DNA of 64,000 bases from an uncultured Clostridia bacterium (GTDB lineage Bacteria > Bacillota > Clostridia > TANB77 > CAG-508): assembly GCA_947627185.1 (NCBI GenBank), contig CANQVF010000006.1, forward strand, positions 26,533 through 90,532. The letters run 5' to 3'. The notes beneath the pieces are model-generated. The model was given only the letters and a program-made list of their open reading frames with translations, was not told the origin of the DNA and did not search any database. A program made the translations under genes and the position numbers. Shown one piece after another: positions 40,931-51,976 of the stretch; within the stretch, counting starts at the first letter, position 1; every line of letters begins with the position of its first letter.

Positions 40931-42874
40931 ATGAACATTATAAAACATAGAATTAATCAAATTAAATTTTATATTGGAAAATATGGTTTTATAAAAACAG
41001 TAAAAAAATGTATTAAGATTGTACTTAGAAAAATTATTAAATTTTTAAAAGGTGAAAAGGACTTACAATATGGTGATTATGGTGGTTGGATAAAATATAA
41101 TGAGCCTAAAGATGTTGATATAAAAAAGCAAATGGAAAAAGTTTTTTCTATTTCACCTAAAATAAGTATTGTAGTCCCAATGTATAATACAAAAGAAAAA
41201 TTTTTTAAGGGTTTGGTTAATTCAGTAATTGCTCAATCTTACTCAAATTGGGAACTTTGCTTAGCTGATGGAAGTCCAAAACAGAATGAAAATTTTAAAA
41301 AATATTATGAAAAGGATGAAAGAATAAAGTATAAGTTCCTTGGTGAAAATAAAGGAATTTCTGGAAATACAAATGAAGCAATAAAAATGGCAACTGGTGA
41401 TTTTATAGCACTTTTAGATCATGATGATTTATTATCAGAATATGCATTATATGAAGTGGTATATGCTATAAATAAATTTCCAAATTCAGAATTTTTATAT
41501 TCTGATGAAGATAAAATTGATGAAAATGATAATAGATATGATGCATATTTTAAGCCTGATTTTGCACCAGATACTTTAAGATGTCAAAATTATATTTGTC
41601 ATTTTAGTATTTTTAAAAAAGAATTAATGGAAAAATTAAATGGTTTTAAAGAAAATTATGATGGTGCACAAGATTATGATATTTTTTTAAGAATGTCAGA
41701 AATAACAAAACCAGAAAACATAACACATATTCCAAAAATTTTATATCATTGGAGAGTACATAATGAATCTACTGCTAAATTAAATAGTCATGCAAAAAAT
41801 TATGCTTTTGAAGCAGGAAAAAGAGCAATTGAGGACCATTTAAAAAGAATTGGACTAGAAGGAACTGTATCAAGTGGTTGTATAGAAGGAATATATAGAA
41901 TAGATTATAAAGTAAAAGATAATCCAAAAGTATCAATAGTTATTCCAAATAAGGATGGAAATAATATTTTAAAAACTTGTATAGATTCAATACTAAAAAA
42001 ATCTACTTATAAAAATTATGAAATTATAATTGTAGAAAACAATAGTGAAACAGAAGAAATTTTTAATTATTATAAAGAATTATTAAAAACAAATAAAATA
42101 AGAATTGCAAATTATAATACTGGAAAATTAATTGAAAATGAAGAAGAATCTAGTTTATCATATACTAAGAAAAATGAAATAAAAAATTTAAAACATGAAT
42201 TTAATTATTCAGCAATTATAAATTTTGGTGTTAAATTTGCAAATGGAGATTATGTAGTTCAATTAAATAATGATACAGAATTAATAACTTCAAATTGGCT
42301 TGAATTAATGCTTGGATTTTGTCAAAGAGATGATGTTGGAGCAGTTGGAGTAAAATTATATTATCCAGATGAAACAATACAACATGCAGGAATAATTGTT
42401 GGAATTGGAGGAATTGCTGGAAATAGATTTAAAAGTATTCCTAAAAGCGGACATGGATATTTTGCAAAAGAATCAATGATAGAAAACTTAAGTGCAGTAA
42501 CAGCTGCTTGTATTATGACACCAAGAAAAATTTATGATGAAGTTGGATTTATGGATGAAAAATTAGCTGTCGCATTTAATGATGTTGATTTTTGCTTAAA
42601 AATAAGAGAAAAAGGTTATTTAGTTGTATATAATCCTTTTGTTGAATTTTGGCATTATGAGTCAAAATCTAGAGGACAAGAAAACACACCATCTAAAATT
42701 AGAAGATTTCAAGGAGAAATGAGTAGATTCGAACAAAGGTGGCCTGAAATTTTAGATAGTGGAGACCCATACTATAATGTTAATTTAAGTTTAGACACAG
42801 AAGTATATCATATGAAAAATATAAAAGTTAATTATTATGGTGAAGAAGAAATAATAAAGAAAAAAAGAAAGTAA
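40931..42874 (+). CDS. Tandem-GT2 glycosyltransferase
   Basis: Two GT2 modules: SIVVPMYNTKEKFF..LLDHDD and SIVIPNKDGNNIL..QLNNDTEL; paralog of the 37189 C-terminus. Confidence 0.9.
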   Translation: MNIIKHRINQIKFYIGKYGFIKTVKKCIKIVLRKIIKFLKGEKDLQYGDYGGWIKYNEPKDVDIKKQMEKVFSISPKISIVVPMYNTKEKFFKGLVNSVIAQSYSNWELCLADGSPKQNENFKKYYEKDERIKYKFLGENKGISGNTNEAIKMATGDFIALLDHDDLLSEYALYEVVYAINKFPNSEFLYSDEDKIDENDNRYDAYFKPDFAPDTLRCQNYICHFSIFKKELMEKLNGFKENYDGAQDYDIFLRMSEITKPENITHIPKILYHWRVHNESTAKLNSHAKNYAFEAGKRAIEDHLKRIGLEGTVSSGCIEGIYRIDYKVKDNPKVSIVIPNKDGNNILKTCIDSILKKSTYKNYEIIIVENNSETEEIFNYYKELLKTNKIRIANYNTGKLIENEEESSLSYTKKNEIKNLKHEFNYSAIINFGVKFANGDYVVQLNNDTELITSNWLELMLGFCQRDDVGAVGVKLYYPDETIQHAGIIVGIGGIAGNRFKSIPKSGHGYFAKESMIENLSAVTAACIMTPRKIYDEVGFMDEKLAVAFNDVDFCLKIREKGYLVVYNPFVEFWHYESKSRGQENTPSKIRRFQGEMSRFEQRWPEILDSGDPYYNVNLSLDTEVYHMKNIKVNYYGEEEIIKKKRK

Positions 42875-42959
42875 ATTTAGGAATTATTACAAAATTATAT
42901 TTTAAATATGCTAATTTTTAGAATAAATTATCTAATTTTTTAAGGAAAGTTAAAATAAT

Positions 42960-44828
42960 ATGAAAAGAAATTTTGAGAAGGTTAAATATTATTTTAGACG
43001 ATATGGAATAATAGAAACTTTAAAAAAAATATTAAAAAGAATATTTCATATTACTGAAAATCGTATGTCTAATCAAGAACAATATAAGGCTTGGATGAAA
43101 AATAATTTACCAACAGAAAAAGATTATGAATTTCAAATAAATAGAAAATTTGATTCAAATCCTAAAATAAGCCTTGTAGTTCCAATGTACAATACAAATG
43201 AAGCTTTTTTTCAAGAATTACTAAATTCTGTTAAAAACCAAACTTATTCAAATTGGGAATTATGTTTAGCAGATGGAAGTGATATAGAAAATATTAATTT
43301 TAAAAATCTTTTTGAAAATGAATCTAGAATAAAATATAAATTTTTAAACAAAAATGAAGGAATTGCTGATAATACAAATGAAGCAATAAAAATGGCAACA
43401 GGTGATTTTATTGGCTTTTTAGACCATGATGATTTACTTTCTAGAGATGCATTATATGAAATAGTAAAAGTTATAAATGAAAATATGGGTGTAGATTTTA
43501 TTTATACAGATGAAGATAAAATAGATGAAAAAGGAAATTTTTTTGAACCATATTTTAAACCAGATTATTCTCCAGAAACTTTAGAATGTAATAACTATAT
43601 TACTCATTTTGTTGTTGTTAATTGTAATTTAATGAAAAAAGTTGGTTATATAAATTCTAAATTTAATGGAGCTCAAGATTTTGATTTTGTTCTTCGAGCA
43701 ACTCAAAAAGCAAATAAAGTTATACATATTTCAAAAATATTATATCATTGGAGAAGTGCAGAAAATTCTACAGCGAATATTGCTTCAGCCAAACCTTATG
43801 CCTATGAAACAGGAGTAGATGTTATAAAAGAAAATTTAAAACAACTTAAGAAAGATGCAATAGTAGAATATGGACAAGATGTTCCAGGAATATATAAAGT
43901 AAAATATAAGGTAATAGGAAAGCCAAAGGTATCTATCCTTATACCTAATAAAGATAATATAAAATTATTAAAAAATTGTATTACATCAATTTTAAAAATG
44001 ACAAGTTATAATAATTATGAAATAATTATTATAGAAAATAACAGTGAAAAAAATGAAACTTTTAAATTTTATAATGAGCTATTAAAAATAAATAAAGTAA
44101 AAATTTTAAATTATAATAAAAATACTATTTTAGATAATAATGGTGAAAAAGAAGTAAAATTTAAAAATAATTTAGAAAATGCAAAAGAATTTAATTATTC
44201 AAAATTAATAAATTTTGGTGTTAAAAATTGTAATGGAGAATATATTCTTCAACTTAATAATGATACAAAATTATTATCAAAAGATTGGCTTGAATTTTTT
44301 ATAGGATATGCACAGCAAAAAGAAATCGGAGCAATTAGTGGTAGACTTTATTATAATGACAAAACAATTCAGCATGCTGGGATTATAGTTGGTATTTCTG
44401 GAATTGCAGGAAATGCACTTGTGAATTTGCCTTATGGAAAACATGCTTATTTTGGAAGAGAATCAGCTATTAGAAATGTTTCAGCTGTTACTGGTGCATG
44501 TTTGTTTTGCAGAAAAGAACTTTATGAAGAAGTAGAATATATGGATGAAAACAATTTCAAAGTAGCTTTTAATGATGTTGATTTTTGTTTGAAGTTATTG
44601 AAAAAAGGATATAGAAATTTATATATTCCGTATGTTGAATTATTTCACTATGAATCTAAATCTAGAGGATATGAGTATTCTAAAGCAAAAGAAGAAAGAT
44701 TTAAATTAGAATGTGAAAATTTTAAAGAAAAATGGAAAGATTTTTTAGAAAAAGGTGATCCTTATTATAATAAAAATTTTACAAGAAAAACTTGTAATTA
44801 TGATATAGAAACTGAAAAAGTAATTTAA
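42960..44828 (+). CDS. Tandem-GT2 glycosyltransferase
   Basis: SLVVPMYNTNEAFF..FLDHDD and SILIPNKDNIKLL..QLNNDTKL; paralog of the preceding gene. Confidence 0.9.
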   Translation: MKRNFEKVKYYFRRYGIIETLKKILKRIFHITENRMSNQEQYKAWMKNNLPTEKDYEFQINRKFDSNPKISLVVPMYNTNEAFFQELLNSVKNQTYSNWELCLADGSDIENINFKNLFENESRIKYKFLNKNEGIADNTNEAIKMATGDFIGFLDHDDLLSRDALYEIVKVINENMGVDFIYTDEDKIDEKGNFFEPYFKPDYSPETLECNNYITHFVVVNCNLMKKVGYINSKFNGAQDFDFVLRATQKANKVIHISKILYHWRSAENSTANIASAKPYAYETGVDVIKENLKQLKKDAIVEYGQDVPGIYKVKYKVIGKPKVSILIPNKDNIKLLKNCITSILKMTSYNNYEIIIIENNSEKNETFKFYNELLKINKVKILNYNKNTILDNNGEKEVKFKNNLENAKEFNYSKLINFGVKNCNGEYILQLNNDTKLLSKDWLEFFIGYAQQKEIGAISGRLYYNDKTIQHAGIIVGISGIAGNALVNLPYGKHAYFGRESAIRNVSAVTGACLFCRKELYEEVEYMDENNFKVAFNDVDFCLKLLKKGYRNLYIPYVELFHYESKSRGYEYSKAKEERFKLECENFKEKWKDFLEKGDPYYNKNFTRKTCNYDIETEKVI

Positions 44829-44851
44829 AATATAATATGAAAGGTATAAAA

Positions 44852-45364
44852 ATGGAAGAGAATAAAGGTATTACATTAAAAATATTTGAAGCAATAGAAA
44901 ATTTCGGATTATGGATTTTAGAAAAAATTTATTTAAAAAAATTAGCTGATTTTTACAGAAATCATATAGAAGGTATGAGATATTTAATTTGTGGAGCATT
45001 ATCAACAGTAGTAAATATTTTAGCTTATGTTTTGGGAAGTTATGTAATTTTTAGAGGTATATCAGATGAAACTTTAAAAGTTAACATAAGTGAAATATTT
45101 GCATTTATATTAGCTTTAATTTTTGCTTATTGGGTTAATAAAACAATTGTATTTAATAGTAAATGTGAAAATATAAAGGCACTTATAAAAGAAATGATTT
45201 CATTTACATCTTGTAGAATTTTTACTGAAATTATAAGTATTGGTCTTATGAATTTAGCTGTAATTATAAATATGAATGATGTTATAATGAAAATAATTGC
45301 AAATATTGTGGTAATTATTTTGAATTTTATTTTAAGTAAATTAATTATTTTTAAGAAAAAATAA
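44852..45364 (+). CDS. GtrA-like membrane protein
   Basis: EGMRYLICGALSTVVNILAYVLG..FAYWVNKTIVFNSK; four TM. Confidence 0.88.
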   Translation: MEENKGITLKIFEAIENFGLWILEKIYLKKLADFYRNHIEGMRYLICGALSTVVNILAYVLGSYVIFRGISDETLKVNISEIFAFILALIFAYWVNKTIVFNSKCENIKALIKEMISFTSCRIFTEIISIGLMNLAVIINMNDVIMKIIANIVVIILNFILSKLIIFKKK

Positions 45365-45413
45365 TTAGTAATTTTATAAAGATATATTTATATTTAAAAG
45401 TTAAGCAAAATAT

Positions 45414-45441
45414 TTGAAAAAGTGTAAATATATGTTATAAT
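45414..45441 (+). promoter_or_regulatory. SigA-type promoter
   Basis: TTGAAA-16-TATAAT. Confidence 0.7.
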
Positions 45442-45481
45442 ATACACGTAAAAAATTAGGTTTTGAAAGGAAATAAATAAT

Positions 45482-46420
45482 ATGGACAAAGTTGCAATTT
45501 TAATACCTTGTTATAATGAAGCAAAAACAATAAAAAAAGTTGTAGAAGATTTTAAGAGAGAATTACCAGAAGCTACAATTTATGTTTATGATAATAATTC
45601 AAAAGATGGAACAGATAAAATAGCAAGAGAAGCAGGAGCAGTTGTCAGATATGAAACAAGACAAGGAAAAGGAAATGTTATAAGAACTATGTTTAGAGAA
45701 ATAGATGCAGAAGCTTATATCATGGTAGATGGTGATGATACATATCCAGCTGAAAGTGCAAAAGAAATGGTAAAAGCTGTTTTAGAAGAAAATGTAGATA
45801 TGGTAGTTGGAGATAGACTTTCATCTACGTATTTTAAAGAAAATAAAAGACCATTTCATAATGTTGGAAATGTAACTGTTAGAGCTTTAATAAATAGAAT
45901 TTATAAAAGTGATATAAGAGATGTTATGACAGGTTTAAGAGCTTTTAGTTATAAATTTGTAAAAACTTTTCCAGTTATGTCAAAAGGATTTGAACTAGAA
46001 ACAGAAATGACAATTCATTGTTTAGATAAAAATATGAAAACTAAAAATATAATTATTGAATATAGAGATAGACCAGCAGATAGTCCTTCAAAATTAAATA
46101 CAATTCCAGATGGAATAAAAGTTATAAAAACAATATTTGGATTTTATAAGAATTATAAACCAATGGAATTCTTCACATTACTTGCATGTTTATTATCAAT
46201 AATAGGACTAGCATTTTTTGTACCAGTATTTATAGATTTCTTACATAGAGGAGTTGTAAAAATACCAACACTTGTAGTTTCTGTTTTGTTTTTCTTATGT
46301 GCGGTACAATCTTTCTTCTCAGGAATGACTTTAGATAATATTATTAAAAATTCAAAGCAAACTTTTGAAATGAGACTAATAGATTGTGAAAGGGAATTAA
46401 AAGACAGAAAGGGAAAATAA
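45482..46420 (+). CDS. GtrB/DPM-like polyprenyl-phosphate GT2
   Basis: ILIPCYNEAKTIKKVVEDF, VDGDDTYPAES, VMTGLRAFS, two C-terminal TMs. Confidence 0.92.
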   Translation: MDKVAILIPCYNEAKTIKKVVEDFKRELPEATIYVYDNNSKDGTDKIAREAGAVVRYETRQGKGNVIRTMFREIDAEAYIMVDGDDTYPAESAKEMVKAVLEENVDMVVGDRLSSTYFKENKRPFHNVGNVTVRALINRIYKSDIRDVMTGLRAFSYKFVKTFPVMSKGFELETEMTIHCLDKNMKTKNIIIEYRDRPADSPSKLNTIPDGIKVIKTIFGFYKNYKPMEFFTLLACLLSIIGLAFFVPVFIDFLHRGVVKIPTLVVSVLFFLCAVQSFFSGMTLDNIIKNSKQTFEMRLIDCERELKDRKGK

Positions 46421-46421
46421 A

Positions 46422-47462
46422 ATGAAAAATGTGAAAGTTTCAATAGTTGTTCCTATATATAATCTAGAAGAGTATATACCAAGATGTTTAGATGCCTTAG
46501 TTAATCAAACATTAGAAGATATAGAAATAATTTGTGTAAATGATGGTTCAAAAGATTCTGCTCCACAAATTATTGAAGATTATAAAAAAAGGTATCCTAA
46601 CAAAATAAAAACTTTTCATAAAGAAAATGGAGGAGAATGGTCTGCTAGAACTTATGGATTAAAAAAAGCTACTGGTGAATATGTTGGATTTATAGATAGT
46701 GATGATATACCAGAAGTTACTTGGGCCGAAAAATTATATAAAGCTGCAAAAGAAAATGATGCAGACATTGCTTTTTGTGGATATGATAGAGTTGATTTAG
46801 ATACAGGAAAAACTGTATCTACAGAAATGACTCAATATGGTGTTATGAATAAAGAAGTCGACTGGAAAGATGATTTTATTGTTTATGCAAATCCTTCTTT
46901 ATGGAATAAATTATATAGATTAGAAAAAGTAAAACACTTAGAATTTTTACCTTTTAGAGGATGTAATGATACATTATTTTTGATTCATTCATATATGGAT
47001 GGTATAAAAAAACTAACATTTATACCAGATGTATTATACCATTATTATTTACGCTCAAGTTCTCAAATACATAATATGAATGAAAAAGACATTGAAAACT
47101 TAAAAAAATATTTAATAGTAACAAAAGAACATGCTATTCAAATAGGAAAGTACGATGAATATAAAGAAACATTAGCTTCAATGGCATTTTTGCATTTAGC
47201 TGTATCTTGGGCTTTTATGTTATCTTATGATAAATCAGTTAAAATTAATAAAGCTTTAAAAGAAATAACTAACTACTTAAATGAAAATTTTCCAGAATGG
47301 AGAAATTCAAAACATTATGGCATGTTTCATTGCTTTTCAAAGGGATTTAAATTTGTTGGTGTATGGGGAGTTCACTTTCTTTATAAAATTCATTTACCAA
47401 TAATTTATATAAAAGTTAATAGATTTTTATTAGATGTTTTAAAAAAAGAAGTTAAATGGTAA
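46422..47462 (+). CDS. GT2 glycosyltransferase
   Basis: VSIVVPIYNLEEYIPRCLDALVNQTLEDIEIICVNDGSKD, GFIDSDD. Confidence 0.93.
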   Translation: MKNVKVSIVVPIYNLEEYIPRCLDALVNQTLEDIEIICVNDGSKDSAPQIIEDYKKRYPNKIKTFHKENGGEWSARTYGLKKATGEYVGFIDSDDIPEVTWAEKLYKAAKENDADIAFCGYDRVDLDTGKTVSTEMTQYGVMNKEVDWKDDFIVYANPSLWNKLYRLEKVKHLEFLPFRGCNDTLFLIHSYMDGIKKLTFIPDVLYHYYLRSSSQIHNMNEKDIENLKKYLIVTKEHAIQIGKYDEYKETLASMAFLHLAVSWAFMLSYDKSVKINKALKEITNYLNENFPEWRNSKHYGMFHCFSKGFKFVGVWGVHFLYKIHLPIIYIKVNRFLLDVLKKEVKW

Positions 47463-47515
47463 ATGCATAATATAAAATTAAAAAAATATAAAAGATTTTA
47501 AAAGGAAATTAAAAA

Positions 47516-49738
47516 ATGAAAGAAAAACTTACTAAGTTTTTTAAAACTTTAGAATATAAAGTAAAAGAATTATATAAAAAAATATTAGAAAAATTTATAT
47601 ATTTTATAAAAAAAGAAAATTATACAAAAACAAAATTATTGTTAGTAGCTATTATTTCAGGATTAATGGCTATTATTTGTGAATATACAATATTTAGAAA
47701 AACACATCCTGCTTTTATTTCTAAAAATAGAATTATGCTTGTTTCTATTATATTTATGTTCATAGGAATACATTTCGTTTTTAAACTTTCAAAAATGTAT
47801 GAATTTATACATAAACATAGGTACAAAATTGCTTGTGCCTTTTTACTATTTGTAATGATATTTAAATATTCAGGTTCATCAATAATAAATTTTCATGAAT
47901 TTACAGCAATACAACCACATTCTGATGATTCAAGATATCATACATTACTTGGAAAAGCAAGAACAATTAGAACAGATGAATGGGCTACATCTACTATTTA
48001 TATTTTATCTCAAAGCAAAACAGAAGAACCATTTGAATATTTTGCTAATGTTTTAAGAGGAACTGAAACAGATATGTTTACAGTTGCAAATTCTCCAGTA
48101 AAAGATATTCTAATGCTTGGCAGACCATTTCAAATTGGTTTTATGCTATTTGGAAATGATGTGGGATTAAGTTTTTATTGGAATATAAGACTAGTTGCAA
48201 TGCTACTTAGCTCTTATGAATTATGTTTAATTCTTACAAAGAGAAATAAAAAAGTATCTTTATGTGGTATGCTTGTAATAACATTTTCATCTGCCGTACA
48301 ATGGTGGTATTGCATGGATACTCTTTTATGGGGACAAATTGCTATAGTTCTTATAGATAAGTTTATGAATACAGATAAAAAAATAAATAAATATTTATGT
48401 GCTATAGGAGTTTTAATTTCAGGGTTATCCTATATATTTGTGTTTTACCCAGCATGGCAGTTGCCTTTTGGATATGTATTTTTAGCATTAATTATATTCT
48501 TATTATTTAAAAATATTAAATATGGAAAATATAGATTTAATAAACATGATATTTTAGTTATATTAATAACTGTAGTTTGTTTAGGATTATTACTTTTGAG
48601 ATGGTATAGTCTATCAGGTGATACTTTAATTGCAGAAATGAGTACAGATTATCCAGGTGAAAGAAATGAAGTAGGCGGTGGAGCACTTAATTTATATTCA
48701 TATTTTTATAATATATTTTTTAGCTTTGAAGATTTTCCAAGCCCTTGTGAATATTCATCAATGCTATCTTTATATCCAATTCCTTTAATATTAGGATTAA
48801 TATATGTAATTAGAAATAAAAAAGATTTACATTTTTGGATACCAATGTTAATTGTTGGAATGTTTTTAACTGTTTGGTGTGTATGGGGATTTCCACCATT
48901 ACTTGCTAAAATTACTAAAATGTCTATGTCAACAGCAGGAAGAACATCTATACCACTTGGAACAGTTTGTATATATTTATTAATATATTTAATTGGAAAT
49001 TTTGAAAAAGAAGATAAATTATTAAATAAAAAATTAACATATGTTTTATCTATTGTAGCAACTATTTATATTATTTATAGAGCAATAAAAACATTAGGAT
49101 TTGTTCCAGATTTCAGTTTTTATTTAGATAGATATAAATTACTATTAGGTGGAGAAATATTCTTAGCTTTAATATTTGGAATATTAAATATTAATAATGA
49201 AAAAATAAGAAATTACACTTTATATGGTTTAATCGGAGTATCATTAATGAGTGGGCTAGCTGTAAATCCAGTTATTAGAACAACAGATATTTTATATACA
49301 AAACCTATTGCAAAAAAAATGCAAGAAATAAAAAAAGAAGATCCAGAAGCAATTTGGGTTGTTAATGAAAAAAATGGTGGTTGGTATATTAACGATTATG
49401 CTTTAGCAAATGGAGTAAGAGTTTTAAATTCAACACAACTTTATCCTAATATAGAATTATTTAAAAATTTGTTAGGAAATAAAGCTGAAGAATATAAACA
49501 AATATACAACAGATATGCACATATAAATCTTGAAATTTCCGATAAAACTACAAATGTTGAATTATTATATGCAGATCATATTTCAATTCAATTAAATTAT
49601 AATGATTTATCAAAAATTAATGTAAAATATATTCTTTCAAAAGAAGAATTTAGTCAAGATAGTTTTTTTGATAATTTTGAAAAAATATATAATGAAGATG
49701 GTATGTGTATATATAAAGTAATGGAAGGTATTGAATAA
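47516..49738 (+). CDS. Large GT-C/YfhO-like polytopic membrane protein
   Basis: Many TMs; RTIRTDEWATSTIYILSQ; VQWWYCMDTLLWGQIAIVLID. Confidence 0.75.
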   Translation: MKEKLTKFFKTLEYKVKELYKKILEKFIYFIKKENYTKTKLLLVAIISGLMAIICEYTIFRKTHPAFISKNRIMLVSIIFMFIGIHFVFKLSKMYEFIHKHRYKIACAFLLFVMIFKYSGSSIINFHEFTAIQPHSDDSRYHTLLGKARTIRTDEWATSTIYILSQSKTEEPFEYFANVLRGTETDMFTVANSPVKDILMLGRPFQIGFMLFGNDVGLSFYWNIRLVAMLLSSYELCLILTKRNKKVSLCGMLVITFSSAVQWWYCMDTLLWGQIAIVLIDKFMNTDKKINKYLCAIGVLISGLSYIFVFYPAWQLPFGYVFLALIIFLLFKNIKYGKYRFNKHDILVILITVVCLGLLLLRWYSLSGDTLIAEMSTDYPGERNEVGGGALNLYSYFYNIFFSFEDFPSPCEYSSMLSLYPIPLILGLIYVIRNKKDLHFWIPMLIVGMFLTVWCVWGFPPLLAKITKMSMSTAGRTSIPLGTVCIYLLIYLIGNFEKEDKLLNKKLTYVLSIVATIYIIYRAIKTLGFVPDFSFYLDRYKLLLGGEIFLALIFGILNINNEKIRNYTLYGLIGVSLMSGLAVNPVIRTTDILYTKPIAKKMQEIKKEDPEAIWVVNEKNGGWYINDYALANGVRVLNSTQLYPNIELFKNLLGNKAEEYKQIYNRYAHINLEISDKTTNVELLYADHISIQLNYNDLSKINVKYILSKEEFSQDSFFDNFEKIYNEDGMCIYKVMEGIE

Positions 49739-49740
49739 TA

Positions 49741-50649
49741 ATGAATGATAAAAAAGTAGCAGTTATAATGTCAACATATAATGGTGAAAAATTTGTTAGT
49801 GAGCAATTAGATTCTATTTTAAATCAAACATATTCAAACATTGAAATAGTTGTAAGAGATGATGGTTCTAAAGATAATACTGTGAATATAATAAAAGAAT
49901 ATCAAAAAAAATATAATAATATTAAACTTTATGAAGGAGAAAATATAGGTTTTATAAAAAGTTTTTTTGAACTTCTAAAACTTACAGAATCTGATTATTA
50001 TGCTTATGCAGACCAAGATGATGTTTGGCTTGAAAACAAAATAGAACTTGCTGTGAATTTACTTAATAATTTAGATGAATCTAAGCCTAATATGGCATTT
50101 GGAAATTCAGATTATTATGATGAAAATATGAAATTTATATCAAAAGGACCAAAAAACAAAAAGTTTTCATTTTTAACTGCTTTATTTTCTTGTGTTACAC
50201 AAGGAATGACAATGACAGTAAACAAAAAAACTAGAGATATGATTATTGAAAATATGCCAAAAAGTTGCTTTTTTCATGATTGGTGGACTTATCTTTTGTG
50301 TGTAAGTATGGGAAATGTAGCTTATAGCAATGAAACTGTTGTAAAATATAGAAGAAGAAAAGAAAATGCTACTTCAGAAGGACAAGGATATTTAAGACTT
50401 CTAATTTGGAGAATAAAAAATCTTTTATTTAAAGATGGAATGCAAGATATTAAGCAACAGATGATAAATTTTAAAGATTATTATTATTATGAATTATCAG
50501 ATGAAAATAAAAAAATAATAGATTTATTTTCAAATGAAGATTATAGTTTTCTTAATGCATTAAAAAAAGTTTTTTATAAGGGTAGAATTAGAACAAATAT
50601 AATAGATGATATGATGATTAGAATAATATTTTTAATAGGAGTTTTATAA
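49741..50649 (+). CDS. GT2 (rhamnosyltransferase-like)
   Basis: VAVIMSTYNGEKFVSEQLDSILNQTYSNIEIVVRDDGSKD, YADQDDVWLENK. Confidence 0.92.
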   Translation: MNDKKVAVIMSTYNGEKFVSEQLDSILNQTYSNIEIVVRDDGSKDNTVNIIKEYQKKYNNIKLYEGENIGFIKSFFELLKLTESDYYAYADQDDVWLENKIELAVNLLNNLDESKPNMAFGNSDYYDENMKFISKGPKNKKFSFLTALFSCVTQGMTMTVNKKTRDMIIENMPKSCFFHDWWTYLLCVSMGNVAYSNETVVKYRRRKENATSEGQGYLRLLIWRIKNLLFKDGMQDIKQQMINFKDYYYYELSDENKKIIDLFSNEDYSFLNALKKVFYKGRIRTNIIDDMMIRIIFLIGVL

Positions 50650-51914
50650 TGAATTCAGAAAAAAAGGCTTTCTTGAAAAATTTTATTTGGAATAGTTTAG
50701 GTACAGGAATAAACTCTTTTAATTCACTATTTTTTTTAATAATTGTAACAAGAGTAAATGATATACAAACAGCTGGAATATTTTCAATAGCTTATGCAAC
50801 TGCAACAATTCTTTATACATTAGCTATGTATTCTGGTAGACTTTGCCAAGTAACAGACATAGAAAATAAAATAAAAGATAAAGATTATATAGCAAATAGA
50901 GCACTTACTTGTTTTATAATGATAATAGGTGCTACTATATTTTTAACTTTAAAAAAATATTCTACTTTTAAAACTACAATATTTGCGTTACTTGCGATTT
51001 TTAAAGGACTAGAAGCTTTTTCAGATATACTTTATGGAATAATGCAAAAAAATGATATTTTATATAAGTCAGGGCAATCTTTAAGTTTAAAAGGTTTTAT
51101 AGGAATAGCATTATTTTTAATTGTAGATTTAATAACTCGTGACTTAAGACTTGCTTGTTTAGCAGTAATAATTGTAAATGTAGCAATATTGGTTATATAT
51201 GATTATTTCTTAATAACAAGAAAACTTATAGATAGAGAAAGTAAGTTAAATTATAAAAATGTTTTATCGATATTAAAAAGTGAATTTTTTGTATTTGTAA
51301 ATTCTTTTGCTGGTATATATATTTTGAATGCACCTAAATATGCAATTGATAATTTTTTAACAGAAGATATACAAGCAATATATGGTTATATAATGATGCC
51401 AGCTACTGTAATGACATTATTTACACAATTTATTGTAATGCCATTTTTAGGAAAAATGAAAGATTTATATGAGAAAAAAGATTTAAAGCAAATAGAAGAT
51501 GTAACTTTTAAGATAAAATTGGTAGTTATTGCATTTGGTGCTTTTGCAGTTTTAGCAGCTTTTTTATTAGGACCAGAATTTTTAGGATTAATTTATGGAT
51601 TAGATTTAAAAGCATACAGAATGAATTTATGTGTAATAATTGGTTCATATATATTCTATGCAATTTCTTATATAAATTTAGTAACTTTAACAACCATAAG
51701 ACATACATTTGTACAATTTGTAATATATGTGATTTCAATGATTATAGCATTTATAGGCTCAAATGTTTTAGTTAGAGTTTTAAATTTAGGAATAAATGGT
51801 GCAACTTTTTCATGCACAACAACACTCGCAATTCAATTTATAATGTATACAATTGTTACAAAAATAATTATTCATAAAGAGAAAAACAATTTAAATATAG
51901 ATGAAAAAGTATAA
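50649..51914 (+). CDS. Second Wzx-like flippase
   Basis: FIWNSLGTGINSFNSLFFLIIVTRVNDIQTAGIFSIAYATA; about 12 TM. Confidence 0.85.
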   Translation: MNSEKKAFLKNFIWNSLGTGINSFNSLFFLIIVTRVNDIQTAGIFSIAYATATILYTLAMYSGRLCQVTDIENKIKDKDYIANRALTCFIMIIGATIFLTLKKYSTFKTTIFALLAIFKGLEAFSDILYGIMQKNDILYKSGQSLSLKGFIGIALFLIVDLITRDLRLACLAVIIVNVAILVIYDYFLITRKLIDRESKLNYKNVLSILKSEFFVFVNSFAGIYILNAPKYAIDNFLTEDIQAIYGYIMMPATVMTLFTQFIVMPFLGKMKDLYEKKDLKQIEDVTFKIKLVVIAFGAFAVLAAFLLGPEFLGLIYGLDLKAYRMNLCVIIGSYIFYAISYINLVTLTTIRHTFVQFVIYVISMIIAFIGSNVLVRVLNLGINGATFSCTTTLAIQFIMYTIVTKIIIHKEKNNLNIDEKV

Positions 51915-51976
51915 GATTTCATTAAATAAAACAAAAGATATATTAAGAAGTTAAAATTAAATAAAAGGAGAAAAAA

